A DNA stretch of 64,000 nucleotides from Actinocorallia populi (lineage in GTDB: Bacteria; Actinomycetota; Actinomycetes; Streptosporangiales; Streptosporangiaceae), in assembly GCF_002995495.1 (NCBI RefSeq), contig NZ_PVZV01000001.1, positions 558,001 through 622,000 of the forward strand. Reading direction: 5' to 3'. A model generated the notes under the pieces. That model was not told the DNA's origin, did not search any database, and saw nothing but the letters and a program-made list of their open reading frames with translations. Positions 41,184 through 49,419 of this stretch are shown one piece after another (position 1 is the first letter of the stretch; the number at the start of each line of letters is the position of its first letter). Made by a program: the position numbers and the translations under genes.

Positions 41184-43120
41184 CACAGCCTCGGCTGCTT
41201 GGCGGCCGTTACGAGCTCGGTGCCGTCATCGGGCGCGGAGGCATGGCCGAGGTGTTCCGTGCCCGCGACCTTCGGCTCGACCGCACCGTGGCGATCAAGA
41301 CCCTCCGCACCGACCTGGCCAGGGACGCCACGTTCCAGGCCAGGTTCCGGCGCGAGGCCCAGTCGGCGGCCTCGCTCAACCACCCGTCGATCATCGCGGT
41401 GTACGACACCGGCGAGGACGACTTCGACGGCCAGCCGGTGCCCTACATCGTGATGGAGCTCGTCGAGGGCCACACGCTGCGCGAGCTGATCCGTCCGGAG
41501 AACGGCCAGGAGCGGCGGCTGCGGCCCGAGCGCGCCCTGGAGATCGTCGACGGGATCCTGCGCGCCCTGGACTACTCCCACCGCGGCGGGATCATCCACC
41601 GCGACATCAAGCCCGCCAACGTCATGCTGACCCGTGACCACGAGGTCAAGGTGATGGACTTCGGCATCGCCCGCGCGATGTCGGACTCGGCGGCCACCAT
41701 GACCGCGACCGCCCAGGTGATCGGCACCGCCCAGTACCTGTCGCCCGAGCAGGCGCGCGGCGAGCGCGTGGACGCCCGCAGCGACCTGTACTCCACCGGC
41801 TGCGTGCTGTACGAACTGCTGACCGCCCGGCCGCCCTTCCAGGGCGACTCGCCGGTCGCGATCGCCTACCAGCACGTGCGGGAGGAGCCGATCCCCCCGT
41901 CCCAGCTCGACCCGGAGATCCCCCAGTGGGCCGACCGGATCGTGCTGAAGGCGATGACCAAGGACCCGGCGCACCGCTACCAGAGCGCCTCGGAGTTCCG
42001 CGCCGACATCCAGCGGGCGATGCAGGGCGTGCAGGTCGCCTCGCAGAGCACCTCGACCATGGTGGTGCCGCCGATGGCCGGCACCCAGGTGATGGGCCAG
42101 GTCCCCGGCAACCCGACGCGGGTGCAGCAGCCGGTCGGCCCCGCCACCTACGCGGGCCAGGGCGGCTACGACGACCTGCCGCCCGTGCGCTACGACGAGG
42201 CGACCCAGCACGGCGGGGGCGGGCGGCGCCGTGCCGCCTCCCACGACGACGAGCCGGGCAAGAAGGCGCAGAAGGCCGCGTTGTGGCTGCTGCTGGGGGT
42301 CGTGGTCGTCGGTGTCTTCGCCGGTCTGGCCGTGCTGCTCACCAGTGGCGGCGACGACGGCGGCGACGACCCCGCCGCGAACCTCGTGGCGATCGAGCGC
42401 GTCGACGGCATGTCCCAGGATGAGGCGACCAAGGCCCTCCAGGGCCAGGGTTTCACCGTCGACGCCAAGGAGCAGGCCAGCGACTCCGTGGCCAAGGGCA
42501 AGGTCATCGGCACCGACCCCGCGGGCGGCCAGGAGGTCGAGAAGGGCAGCGCCGTCACCCTGTTCGTCTCCATCGGCAAGGAGAAGGTGTCCGTGCCCGG
42601 CAACCTCGTCGGGCGGCCCTTCGACGAGGTCCAGAAGATCCTCCAGGGTGAGGGCTTCCTGGTCCAGTCGCAGGAGCAGAGCAGCGACTCGGCCGAGCCC
42701 GGCACCGTCCTGAAGGTCCAGCCGGGTTCCGGCCGGACGGTGAACAAGGGCGCGACGATCAACGTCACCGTCGCCAAGGCCGTGGCCAAGGCGGTCGTGC
42801 CCGACCTGCTCGGCGCCGACGAGGTCACCGCCAAGGCGCGGCTCAAGGACGAGGGCTTCAACAAGGTCGAGTTCACCCAGGCACCGGCAGAAAACGGGGC
42901 CGCCCCGGGCACCGTCTTCAAGACCAACCCGATCGCGGGCACCGAGGTCCCGGTGAGCACCACCATCGTGGTCTACATCGCCGCGCAGCCGGAGGTACCG
43001 CCGGAGCAGACGCAGCCGCCTGTTCCCACCGATCCGAACCAGCCGGACCCCGGCCAGCAGCCCGACCCGGGCCTGCCGCCGGAGGAGGACGGCGACGACA
43101 CCGACCCCTTCGCGCCGTGA
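41180..43120 (+). CDS. pknB: PknB-type Ser/Thr protein kinase with PASTA domains
   Basis: 646 aa. The kinase domain (about 10-275) has a Gly-loop GRGGMAEVF, Lys40 in VAIK, HRD at 140-142 (IIHRDIKPANVML), DFG at 160-162, and an activation loop with T174-M-T176 as autophosphorylation sites. One membrane helix (about 371-395) leads to three PASTA repeats (about 405-605), then a Pro-rich end. It senses muropeptides or lipid II and controls growth and division. AAAGGA precedes the ATG. Last gene of the operon; two strong terminators follow. Confidence 0.96.
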   Translation: MTQPRLLGGRYELGAVIGRGGMAEVFRARDLRLDRTVAIKTLRTDLARDATFQARFRREAQSAASLNHPSIIAVYDTGEDDFDGQPVPYIVMELVEGHTLRELIRPENGQERRLRPERALEIVDGILRALDYSHRGGIIHRDIKPANVMLTRDHEVKVMDFGIARAMSDSAATMTATAQVIGTAQYLSPEQARGERVDARSDLYSTGCVLYELLTARPPFQGDSPVAIAYQHVREEPIPPSQLDPEIPQWADRIVLKAMTKDPAHRYQSASEFRADIQRAMQGVQVASQSTSTMVVPPMAGTQVMGQVPGNPTRVQQPVGPATYAGQGGYDDLPPVRYDEATQHGGGGRRRAASHDDEPGKKAQKAALWLLLGVVVVGVFAGLAVLLTSGGDDGGDDPAANLVAIERVDGMSQDEATKALQGQGFTVDAKEQASDSVAKGKVIGTDPAGGQEVEKGSAVTLFVSIGKEKVSVPGNLVGRPFDEVQKILQGEGFLVQSQEQSSDSAEPGTVLKVQPGSGRTVNKGATINVTVAKAVAKAVVPDLLGADEVTAKARLKDEGFNKVEFTQAPAENGAAPGTVFKTNPIAGTEVPVSTTIVVYIAAQPEVPPEQTQPPVPTDPNQPDPGQQPDPGLPPEEDGDDTDPFAP

Positions 43121-43147
43121 GACACCGCTGAGGCGGATGGAGACGCA

Positions 43148-43180
43148 CAAGAGCCCCGGACTTCGAGTCCGGGGCTCTTG
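43148..43180 (+). terminator. strong hairpin after pknB
   Basis: CAAGAGCCCCGGACT-tcg-AGTCCGGGGCTCTTG, a perfect 15-bp stem with a 3-nt loop, 27 bp after the pknB stop. It likely ends the fhaA-pknB operon. Confidence 0.85.
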
Positions 43181-43232
43181 CGGCGTTCAGGGGCCGGGAG
43201 CGGTCGTCCTTCCGCGGCCTGAGGCACGAAAA

Positions 43233-43271
43233 GAGGGCTTCCGCCACTCGGGGGCGATGGCGGAAGCCCTC
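43233..43271. terminator. bidirectional terminator between pknB and pabA
   Basis: GAGGGCTTCCGCCA/TGGCGGAAGCCCTC, a 14-bp perfect stem with an 11-nt loop. The right arm overlaps the last codon and stop of the convergent glutamine amidotransferase gene. Confidence 0.75.
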
Positions 43272-43923
43272 ATACGGTCTTCGTCGCGGCAGGGCCCGTC
43301 GTTACGGTTTCCGGGAAAGAACTTGAAGAAAAAACTCCTCCGGATCGGAGCGAACGCAGCCAGGTGCGCAGCAGCGCGTGCCCGTGCTCGCTGAGCACCG
43401 ACTCCGGGTGGAACTGCACGCCTTCCAGCGGGGCCGTCCGGTGCCGCAGACCCATGATCACGCCGTCGGAGGTGGTGGCGGTGATCTCCAGCTCGTCCGG
43501 GACCGTCCGGGGGTCGACGGCCAGCGAGTGGTAGCGGGTGGCGCGGAACGGCGACGGCAGGCCGGCGAAGACGCCGCGTCCGGCGTGGTGGATCTCGCTG
43601 GTGTAGCCGTGGACGACCTGGGGGGCGCGGGCGACCCTGGCTCCGAAGGAGTGCGCGAGCGCCTGGTGGCCGAGGCAGACGCCCAGGACGGGCGGACCGC
43701 CGTACCGGGCGGCGGCCAGCAGCTCCAGGCAGACACCGGTGCCGGCGGGGTGCCCGGGCCCGGGGCTGAGCAGCACCCCGTCCATCCCGGAGGCGTGCTC
43801 CGGGCGGGCCTCGTCCCGGTCGAGGACCAGGCAGTCGGCGCCGAGCTCCCGCAGGTACTGGACGAGGTTGTAGACGAAGCTGTCGCGGTTGTCGACGACG
43901 AGGACGCGCTCAGCCGTCCTCAT
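43270..43923 (-). CDS. pabA: anthranilate/aminodeoxychorismate synthase glutamine amidotransferase subunit
   Basis: 217 aa, class I glutamine amidotransferase. Nucleophile Cys83 in LGVCLGHQALA, His172 and Glu174 in QFHPES. It starts DNRDSFVYNLVQYL, as PabA/TrpG proteins do. The C-terminus beyond residue 190 is a Ser/Thr-rich extension. It supplies ammonia for p-aminobenzoate (folate) or anthranilate synthesis; its place beside pknB is conserved in actinobacteria. No synthase component I is adjacent. Overlaps the small membrane-protein gene upstream by 14 nt. Confidence 0.9.
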   Translation of the reverse strand: MRTAERVLVVDNRDSFVYNLVQYLRELGADCLVLDRDEARPEHASGMDGVLLSPGPGHPAGTGVCLELLAAARYGGPPVLGVCLGHQALAHSFGARVARAPQVVHGYTSEIHHAGRGVFAGLPSPFRATRYHSLAVDPRTVPDELEITATTSDGVIMGLRHRTAPLEGVQFHPESVLSEHGHALLRTWLRSLRSGGVFSSSSFPETVTTGPAATKTV

Positions 43924-44077
43924 CGATGGTCCCCTGGTCGAACTGGATCTGGGGCTCCACCCAGGGGAAGACGACGTACCACAGCAGCGCCGTCAGGGCG
44001 AGGGCGAGCGCCAGGGCGATCGCGGACTTGGCGAGGGGGCTCTTGGCGGGGAGGTGACGCCAGATCCACAGGTACAT
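43910..44077 (-). CDS. 55-aa single-pass membrane protein between srtE and pabA
   Basis: ATG 44077 has AAGG eight bases upstream. The product begins MYLWIWRHLPAKSPLAKSA, has one hydrophobic helix (IALALALALTALLWYVVF), and ends in an acidic tail (WVEPQIQFDQGTIDEDG). The start is ten bases after the sortase stop, and the end overlaps pabA by 14 nt, so it is part of the same transcript. Short actinobacterial proteins of this shape occur between sortase and pabA genes. The function is unknown; it may assist the sortase or divisome. Confidence 0.8.
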   Translation of the reverse strand: MYLWIWRHLPAKSPLAKSAIALALALALTALLWYVVFPWVEPQIQFDQGTIDEDG

Positions 44078-44086
44078 GGGGTCGCC

Positions 44087-44734
44087 TTACTTCTGGCCCC
44101 CGTCGTTCACACGGGGAAGCTGCCGGTCGAGCTCACCGAAGATGATGAGCCGCTGGGCCGCAGAATACTTGGGATGGCACGTGGTGAGCGTGATCAGCCT
44201 CTTCTTCGGCTTGCGGCCGGGGCGGAAGGGCACCGGCGCGGTCACCTCGACCCGGGTCGGCGCGACGATCTGGCTGCCGGTCACCCGGTAGACGTACTGG
44301 GTCCGGCGGGTGTCGATGAGGATCTCGTCGCCGTCCTTCAGCCTGTCGACCTTGTTGAAGGGGGCGCTGTAGGTCGTGCGGTGCCCCGAGACCACGAAGT
44401 TGCCGATCTGGCCGGGCATCGCCGTCCCGGCGTAGTGGCCGGGGCCGCGCCGCAGATCGGCGGGGGTGGTGCCCTCCACGATCACGAACCGGTACTTCGC
44501 CCCGAACCTCGGGATGCGGATCAGCGCCATGCCGTCGCCGAGCTTCACCTTCTCCCGGGTGACGTCGGCCGCGGTGGGCTCGGACCACCTGGCGTCCAAC
44601 TGCTCGGCCAGCGACGTCTGCTGGGCCTGGGTGTAGCGGCCGGTGCCCCACAGCGTGTAGGTCACGAACAGCAGCACGACCAGGCCGAAGGTGATGAAGA
44701 TCTCGCCCAGCGCCTTGATGAATCCGCGCATCAC
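44087..44734 (-). CDS. srtE: class E sortase
   Basis: 215 aa. One N-terminal membrane helix (about 10-28) is followed by the sortase barrel with His118 in VVSGHRTTYSAPF, Cys186 in ITLTTCHPKYSAAQ and Arg195 just after. The TLTTC(H/T)P motif with Tyr (PKY) is typical of class E enzymes, which attach LAXTG-type proteins to the wall of high-GC Gram-positives. It probably starts at M1 or M2 (44734 or 44731). It diverges from crgA, with about 150 bp between. Confidence 0.92.
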   Translation of the reverse strand: MMRGFIKALGEIFITFGLVVLLFVTYTLWGTGRYTQAQQTSLAEQLDARWSEPTAADVTREKVKLGDGMALIRIPRFGAKYRFVIVEGTTPADLRRGPGHYAGTAMPGQIGNFVVSGHRTTYSAPFNKVDRLKDGDEILIDTRRTQYVYRVTGSQIVAPTRVEVTAPVPFRPGRKPKKRLITLTTCHPKYSAAQRLIIFGELDRQLPRVNDGGQK

Positions 44735-44883
44735 CTCAGTCCCCTCACCTGGGTCAACCTACCAGCGGCACGCGTGGTGGCCCGGGACGCTGCGCTCACG
44801 CGCGGGGAGCGATTAGAATTCAGCGGACTAGACGTTTGCGCGGGAGTAGACGCGCGACCCCGCGTTCGTTGAGGAGACTATCC

Positions 44884-45141
44884 GTGGCCAAGTCCAAGAC
44901 CCGCAAGAAGGCCGTCTACACCCCGCCGGTGCGGGCCGAGAAGGCCGCGGTCACCCCGCGCTGGCTGGTGCCCGTGATGATCGCCGCCTGGCTGATCGGC
45001 CTGGGCTGGATCGCCACCTACTACGTCGCGGCCAGCACCGCCTCCGACGTTCCGCTGATCAGCGAGCTGGGCAACTGGAACCTGGGCATCGGCTTCACTC
45101 TGATCATCTTCGGAGTGATCCTGTCCACCAAGTGGCGGTAA
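44884..45141 (+). CDS. crgA: CrgA, cell division protein
   Basis: 85 aa from GTG 44884 with GAGGAG upstream. A basic N-terminus (MAKSKTRKKAVYTPP) is followed by two membrane helices (WLVPVMIAAWLIGLGWIATYYV and NLGIGFTLIIFGVILSTKW). CrgA in streptomycetes and mycobacteria recruits division and lipid-II-linked proteins to the septum. A strong terminator follows. Confidence 0.96.
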   Translation: MAKSKTRKKAVYTPPVRAEKAAVTPRWLVPVMIAAWLIGLGWIATYYVAASTASDVPLISELGNWNLGIGFTLIIFGVILSTKWR

Positions 45142-45184
45142 CCTCTACCCACGTATCGCGTGGTTCAATCCACGAATGTTTTCC

Positions 45185-45223
45185 ACAGCCTGGGGACAAC
45201 GGTTCGCGCCGTCCCCAGGCTGT
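45185..45223. terminator. bidirectional terminator between crgA and the rhomboid gene
   Basis: ACAGCCTGGGGAC/GTCCCCAGGCTGT, 13-bp perfect arms with a 13-nt loop, midway between the two convergent genes. It is flanked by TTTTCCACA and TCGTCCACA, which resemble DnaA boxes. Confidence 0.8.
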
Positions 45224-45320
45224 TCGGTTCGTCCACAGACCGACGTACACCCGCCGCTCGTGACCGGTCGTCCGCCGGCGCGCGCCCGATGACGTCGGCA
45301 CGCGCCGGACGGCCCGGCGC

Positions 45321-46178
45321 TCAGGCCAGCGCTGCCGTGCGCAGCACCGTCAGCACGAGCAGCAGGACCGCGACGGCGGCCGTCGCGCCGAGCTGGACCG
45401 CGGTGCGGTGCCGCCGGGGCGCGTACGCGTAGGCCATCGCCAGCGCCCCGCCGGTGAACAGTCCGCCCAGATGGCCCTGCCAGCTGATGTTCGATCCCCC
45501 CAGCAGCGGGATCACGAAGGTGAACGCCAGGTTCAGGATGATCACGAAGGCGATCGGCCTGATGTCCATGTTCATCCGGCGGGAGATCACGAAGATCGCC
45601 CCGAACAGGCCGAAGATGGCGCCGGACGCCCCCGCGGTGTTGGACAGCGGCGGCGAGGCGAGGTAGACCAGCGCCGAACCGCCCAGCGCGCTCATCATGT
45701 ACAGGGCGAGGAAGCGCGTCCGGCCCAGCCACAACTCCAGGGACTGCCCCACCGCCCACAACGCCCACATGTTGAGCACCAGGTGCGCCACCCCGTGGTG
45801 CAGGAACGCCGAGGTGAGCAGCCGGTAGTACTCGCCCTCCGCCACGAGCGGCGGGATCAGCCCGAAGTCGTAGCGGATCAGGTTCGCGTCCCCCAGCCCG
45901 TACTGCAGGAGGAACACCGCGACGTTGACCGCGATGAGCGCGTACGTCAGCCGCGGCACGGTCGCCACCTCGCCGCCGAAGCGGCCCTGCGCGCGCCGTA
46001 CGTCGCGGTTGCCCTCGCGGACGCATTCGGGGCACTGGAAGCCGACCGACGCCTCGATCATGCAGTCGGGGCAGATCGGCCGTTCGCAGCGCGTGCAGCG
46101 CACGTACGTCTCGCGTCCGGGGTGCCGGTAGCAGCTGGGCACCCCGGCCTGCTGGGGAGCCGGGGGAGTGTCTGTCAC
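45321..46178 (-). CDS. rhomboid-family intramembrane serine protease with N-terminal zinc ribbon
   Basis: 285 aa. Residues 16-52 form a Cys-rich B-box-like zinc ribbon (CYRHPGRET; CTRCERPICPDC; CPEC), then six to seven helices with catalytic Ser185 in TAGASGAIFG and His236 in WQGHLGGLFTGG. Starts at GTG 46178 without a clear ribosome-binding site, 13 bp after the cyclophilin gene, probably cotranscribed. This order (cyclophilin-rhomboid-crgA) is typical of actinobacteria. Substrates unknown. Confidence 0.93.
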   Translation of the reverse strand: MTDTPPAPQQAGVPSCYRHPGRETYVRCTRCERPICPDCMIEASVGFQCPECVREGNRDVRRAQGRFGGEVATVPRLTYALIAVNVAVFLLQYGLGDANLIRYDFGLIPPLVAEGEYYRLLTSAFLHHGVAHLVLNMWALWAVGQSLELWLGRTRFLALYMMSALGGSALVYLASPPLSNTAGASGAIFGLFGAIFVISRRMNMDIRPIAFVIILNLAFTFVIPLLGGSNISWQGHLGGLFTGGALAMAYAYAPRRHRTAVQLGATAAVAVLLLVLTVLRTAALA

Positions 46179-46191
46179 GTCAGTGCAACGG

Positions 46192-46719
46192 TCAGCGGCG
46201 CTCGATCGTCACCGTGTTCAGCACGACGTCCTTCAGCGGACGGTCGCCGGGGGCCGTCTCGACCTTGCCGATGGCGTCGACCACGTCCTGGCCCTCGACC
46301 ACCTCGCCGAAGATGGTGTGGCCGCCGTTCAGCCACGGGGTCGGCACGGTGGTGATGAAGAACTGCGAGCCGTTGGTGCCCCTGCCGCCCTGGAGGCCCG
46401 CGTTGGCCATCGCCAGCAGGTAGGGGCGGTCGAACTTGTTCTGCGCGTGGATCTCGTCGTCGAACTTGTAGCCGGGGCCGCCGATGCCCTTGCCCAGCGG
46501 GTCGCCGCCCTGGAGCATGAAGTTGTCGATCACCCGGTGGAAGATCGTCCCGTTGTAGAGCGGGGTCTTGGAGACGGCACCGGTCTCCGGGTGCTTCCAC
46601 TCCTTGGTGCCCTCGGCCAGACCCACGAAGTTGGCCACCGTGTTGGGCGCCAGTTCCGGGAACAGCCGGATGACGATCTTCCCGTGGCTGGTGTTGAACG
46701 TCGCAAGTGTCTCGGCCAT
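46192..46719 (-). CDS. ppiA: cyclophilin-type peptidyl-prolyl cis-trans isomerase
   Basis: 175 aa from ATG 46719 with AGGAGGAGCT upstream. It has the cyclophilin core: GTIFHRVIDNFMLQGGDP (active-site Arg and Phe), GTNGSQFFITT, and HTIFGEVVEG. Cytoplasmic, no signal peptide. It accelerates folding of proline-containing chains. Confidence 0.95.
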   Translation of the reverse strand: MAETLATFNTSHGKIVIRLFPELAPNTVANFVGLAEGTKEWKHPETGAVSKTPLYNGTIFHRVIDNFMLQGGDPLGKGIGGPGYKFDDEIHAQNKFDRPYLLAMANAGLQGGRGTNGSQFFITTVPTPWLNGGHTIFGEVVEGQDVVDAIGKVETAPGDRPLKDVVLNTVTIERR

Positions 46720-46873
46720 AGCTCCTCCTGATGTTGTCAGCGCCGACCCCGTCATCCTGCCACGCCCTCCGGGCGGTGCGTTCACAAGGTGTGACGTGTG
46801 CCGAGGGCAGGTGTGACGTCCGGGGTGGAGGGAAGGGAGTTTTCAGGATCGTCAGCTATTCGGGGGAGGAAAC

Positions 46874-47602
46874 GTGTCCATGCGCCGTTCCATTCGGAGA
46901 ACGCCCAAGGAGGTCAACCGGAGGCTCCGCTTCAGGACCAGGGGCGTGACCGGGGCCATGCACAACTCCAGCATGCCCGGCCTGCGCCGACCGATGGGGA
47001 GGAAACCCCGCGCCGCCGTGACCGGGGCCCTGGCCAAGTCCCAGCTGAAGTCCCGGGCGCGCACCGGCGTGTCGCGCGCGCGTACCGGGGCGTCCCAGGT
47101 GCAGACGAAGATGCACCGCACCCACACCGGGATGAACCAGGCGCAGACCGGTGCCACGAAGGCCGTCGCCTGGATGATCCCGGCCTCGATCGCCGCCCGC
47201 CGGATGGCGTCCCACCGGATGACCGCGGCCCGCGGCTGGACCGCGCCGCGGATCGAACGCGCCGCCGTCTACTTCAACGGCAGCATGGCGCCGAAGATCG
47301 GCTCAGCGCTGAGCGGCACCGCCGCCTGGATCGAGCCGGCCAAGCGCCGCCGCAACACCCGCAACACCATGCTGGGCACCCTCGCCGCCTGCGCGGCGGG
47401 CGCCACCGTCGCGATGATGATGACCCGGCGCCGGCACCAGATGGAGCACCTGCTGGAGCCGGAGGAGAGCCTGGAGTCCGAGCGCCACCGGCAGGAGCAG
47501 ACGCTCTCGGGCTCCTACAGCCCCTCCGCCGGGCAGAACGCCTCCTACGGCGGCGGTTCGGTCTCCGGCACCCGGGGCGTGGGCGGCATCGCGCCCGAGT
47601 GA
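46874..47602 (+). CDS. Arg-rich membrane-associated protein, DUF5324-like position
   Basis: 242 aa from GTG 46874 (GGAGG close upstream). A highly basic N-terminal half has irregular repeats of the type ARTGVSRARTGASQVQT, HTGMNQAQTGATKAVAW, resembling helical 11-mer repeats. One hydrophobic segment follows near 175-190 (MLGTLAACAAGATVAMMM), then an acidic-to-Ser/Gly-rich tail. In other actinobacteria an apolipoprotein-like DUF5324 protein sits at this place beside cyclophilin; relationship inferred from position and repeat style. Possibly DNA- or membrane-binding. Confidence 0.65.
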   Translation: MSMRRSIRRTPKEVNRRLRFRTRGVTGAMHNSSMPGLRRPMGRKPRAAVTGALAKSQLKSRARTGVSRARTGASQVQTKMHRTHTGMNQAQTGATKAVAWMIPASIAARRMASHRMTAARGWTAPRIERAAVYFNGSMAPKIGSALSGTAAWIEPAKRRRNTRNTMLGTLAACAAGATVAMMMTRRRHQMEHLLEPEESLESERHRQEQTLSGSYSPSAGQNASYGGGSVSGTRGVGGIAPE

Positions 47603-47626
47603 TCCACGGGGTGACCTGTGCTTCCC

Positions 47627-47662
47627 GGGCTACCCGCCCTACCGGCGGGTAGCCCATTTTTT
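47627..47662 (+). terminator. Rho-independent terminator
   Basis: GGGCTACCCGCC-ctacc-GGCGGGTAGCCC followed by ATTTTTT. Classic form; ends the upstream gene. Confidence 0.9.
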
Positions 47663-47676
47663 AGGTACATGTACCT
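47663..47676. promoter_or_regulatory. 14-bp perfect palindrome before the acetyltransferase gene
   Basis: AGGTACATGTACCT starts directly after the terminator U-run and ends 7 bp before the ATG at 47684. It may be an operator or may sequester the start region. Confidence 0.5.
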
Positions 47677-47683
47677 TTGCCCC

Positions 47684-48439
47684 ATGTTCAAGGATGGCGC
47701 GCGCCGGCTGGCCGGAGAGGCCGTGCACCGGGCCTACGCACTGATCCGCAGGCTGGGCGAGATCAGCCCCGCCTCCCCCGGGGGCAAACGCTTCCACCAT
47801 CTGGGCGAGGGCGCCTGCATCGCCTTCCCCCAGGGCGCCATCTTCGGTGAGCCCTGGATCTCGGTGGGCGCGCACACCCTGGTAGGCACCCACGTGTCCA
47901 TCTCCGCGGGCTTCGTGCCGGGCCTGGACCTCGGACCCGACGTCATCGTCAGGATCGGCGGGAGCTGCTCCATCGGCCGGGGCACCCACATCGTCGGCCA
48001 CCAGTCGATCGTCATCGGCGACGACGTCTTCACCGGGCCCTACGTCTACATCACCGACCAGAACCACACGTACGCGCAGACCGACGCGCCCATCGGCCGG
48101 CAGTGGCCGGAGAACAGCGCGGTCGAGATCGGCGACGGCTGCTGGCTGGGCACCGGGTCGATCATCCTGCCGGGGACCCGGCTGGGCAGGAACGTGGCCG
48201 TGGCCGGCGGCGCGGTGGTCCGGGGGGAGTTCCCCGACAACTGCGTGATCGCGGGCGTGCCGGCGAAGGTCGTCCGCCGGTACGACGCCGAGGAGGGCTG
48301 GCTGCCGCCGCTGAAGAACCGCCCGGCCGCCACCGCCGAGGAGCTCGCCCTGCTGTCCCTGGACGGCCTGCGCGGCCTCCAGGAGCTCCAGGACCGCATC
48401 CGCGAGGAGGACACCGCCAGGCGCGAGCAGGCGGGCTGA
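47684..48439 (+). CDS. left-handed beta-helix acyltransferase
   Basis: 251 aa from ATG 47684; an ATG at 47669 inside the palindrome is possible. Hexapeptide repeats run through ISVGAHTLVGTHVSISAGF, VRIGGSCSIGRGTHIVGH, IVIGDDVFTGPYVYITDQNH (catalytic His) and IGDGCWLGTGSIILPGT, VAVAGGAVVRGEFPDNCVIA, as in maltose/galactoside O-acetyltransferase relatives. It probably acetylates a sugar or antibiotic-like acceptor. Convergent with a polysaccharide deacetylase 20 bp away, an interesting functional pairing but no proof of a link. Confidence 0.88.
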   Translation: MFKDGARRLAGEAVHRAYALIRRLGEISPASPGGKRFHHLGEGACIAFPQGAIFGEPWISVGAHTLVGTHVSISAGFVPGLDLGPDVIVRIGGSCSIGRGTHIVGHQSIVIGDDVFTGPYVYITDQNHTYAQTDAPIGRQWPENSAVEIGDGCWLGTGSIILPGTRLGRNVAVAGGAVVRGEFPDNCVIAGVPAKVVRRYDAEEGWLPPLKNRPAATAEELALLSLDGLRGLQELQDRIREEDTARREQAG

Positions 48440-48458
48440 CCCGGCGGCCCGCGCGCCT

Positions 48459-49286
48459 TCAGCGGCCCAGGTACTTCTTGCCGGGTTTCGGTTTCTTCAC
48501 GCCCTCCGACGCCGCCAGGACGTCCGAGACCGACGCCAGGGTCAGCCCCTTGCGCCGGGCCGCCTCGAGGATGCGCGGGACGGCGTCCACGGACGTGGGG
48601 TGGATGTCGTGCATGAGGATGATCGAGCCCCGGCGCAGCCCCTTGACGGCGCGGCGCGCGACGACGCCGCTGTCGCGGTTCTCCCAGTCGTTGGTGTCCA
48701 CGCTCCACAGGATCACCGCCATGCCGTCGTCGCGGGCGTGCCGCTCGACCCGCTTGTCGGTGGCGCCGTAGGGCGGCCGGAAGAGGGTCGGGGGGAAGCC
48801 GAGCACGCTCTTGATGGCGCGGTTGGTGGCGTCCAGCTCGCGGTCGACGGCCTTGTCCGGTTCGCTGGTGAGCTGCAGGTGCTTCTGGGTGTGGTTGCCG
48901 ACCTCGTGCCCCTCCTCGGCCACGCGCAGCAGGACGTCGGGGTACTGCGCGGCGTTCAGGCCGATGACGAAGAACGTCGCCTTCGCCTTGGCCCTGGCGA
49001 GCATGTCCAGCAGCCGCTCGGTGTCGGGGCCCGGACCGTCGTCGAAGGTCAGCGCGACGCACCTGAGCTTGCGGCAGTCGGTCTTCGGCCGCTCGAAGGT
49101 GGGGGGCAGGGTCGGCAGCGGCGGGAGCAGCGGTTCCTTCGGCCGCTCCGCCTCGCGCTTCTTCTCAGCCCAGGTCCACTCGATCCGGTGGGCGTCGCTC
49201 GCCGATCCTCCCGAGACCAGCATCAGCCCCATCAGGCCGGCGACACCGATCGCCAGCCGCCTGCCCCAACGCACAGCTCCCCGCAT
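48459..49286 (-). CDS. secreted polysaccharide deacetylase (NodB domain)
   Basis: 275 aa. N-terminal signal/anchor (LAIGVAGLMGLMLVSGG). The NodB domain has the catalytic Asp pair in LTFDDGPGPDT, metal-binding HTQKHLQL (HxxxH), RPPYGATD and a C-terminal LMHDIHPTS. Such enzymes remove N-acetyl groups from peptidoglycan or chitin-like polymers outside the membrane. Cys71 and Cys76 may form a disulfide. Confidence 0.93.
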   Translation of the reverse strand: MRGAVRWGRRLAIGVAGLMGLMLVSGGSASDAHRIEWTWAEKKREAERPKEPLLPPLPTLPPTFERPKTDCRKLRCVALTFDDGPGPDTERLLDMLARAKAKATFFVIGLNAAQYPDVLLRVAEEGHEVGNHTQKHLQLTSEPDKAVDRELDATNRAIKSVLGFPPTLFRPPYGATDKRVERHARDDGMAVILWSVDTNDWENRDSGVVARRAVKGLRRGSIILMHDIHPTSVDAVPRILEAARRKGLTLASVSDVLAASEGVKKPKPGKKYLGR

Positions 49287-49366
49287 TCCTCGCGGCCGTC
49301 ACGACCATCGGAGTTGAGAACTCTGTCACCATAAACGGCGAGAAAGCCCTAGAAGCAAGAAATGCT

Positions 49367-49398
49367 ACAGGCCGGGCCCTCATCCGGGCCCGGCCTGT
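49367..49398 (-). terminator. hairpin downstream of the DEAD-box helicase
   Basis: ACAGGCCGGGCCC/GGGCCCGGCCTGT, 13-bp perfect arms with a 6-nt loop, 21 bp beyond the helicase stop on the minus strand. Confidence 0.8.
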
Positions 49399-49419
49399 AC
49401 GGTCGGTGCTGCCTGAGAC

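Noticed and set aside
41180-43120. Long minus-strand frames opposite pknB and other envelope genes
   Set aside because: Antisense shadows caused by high GC at third codon positions; they lack domains and ribosome-binding sites.
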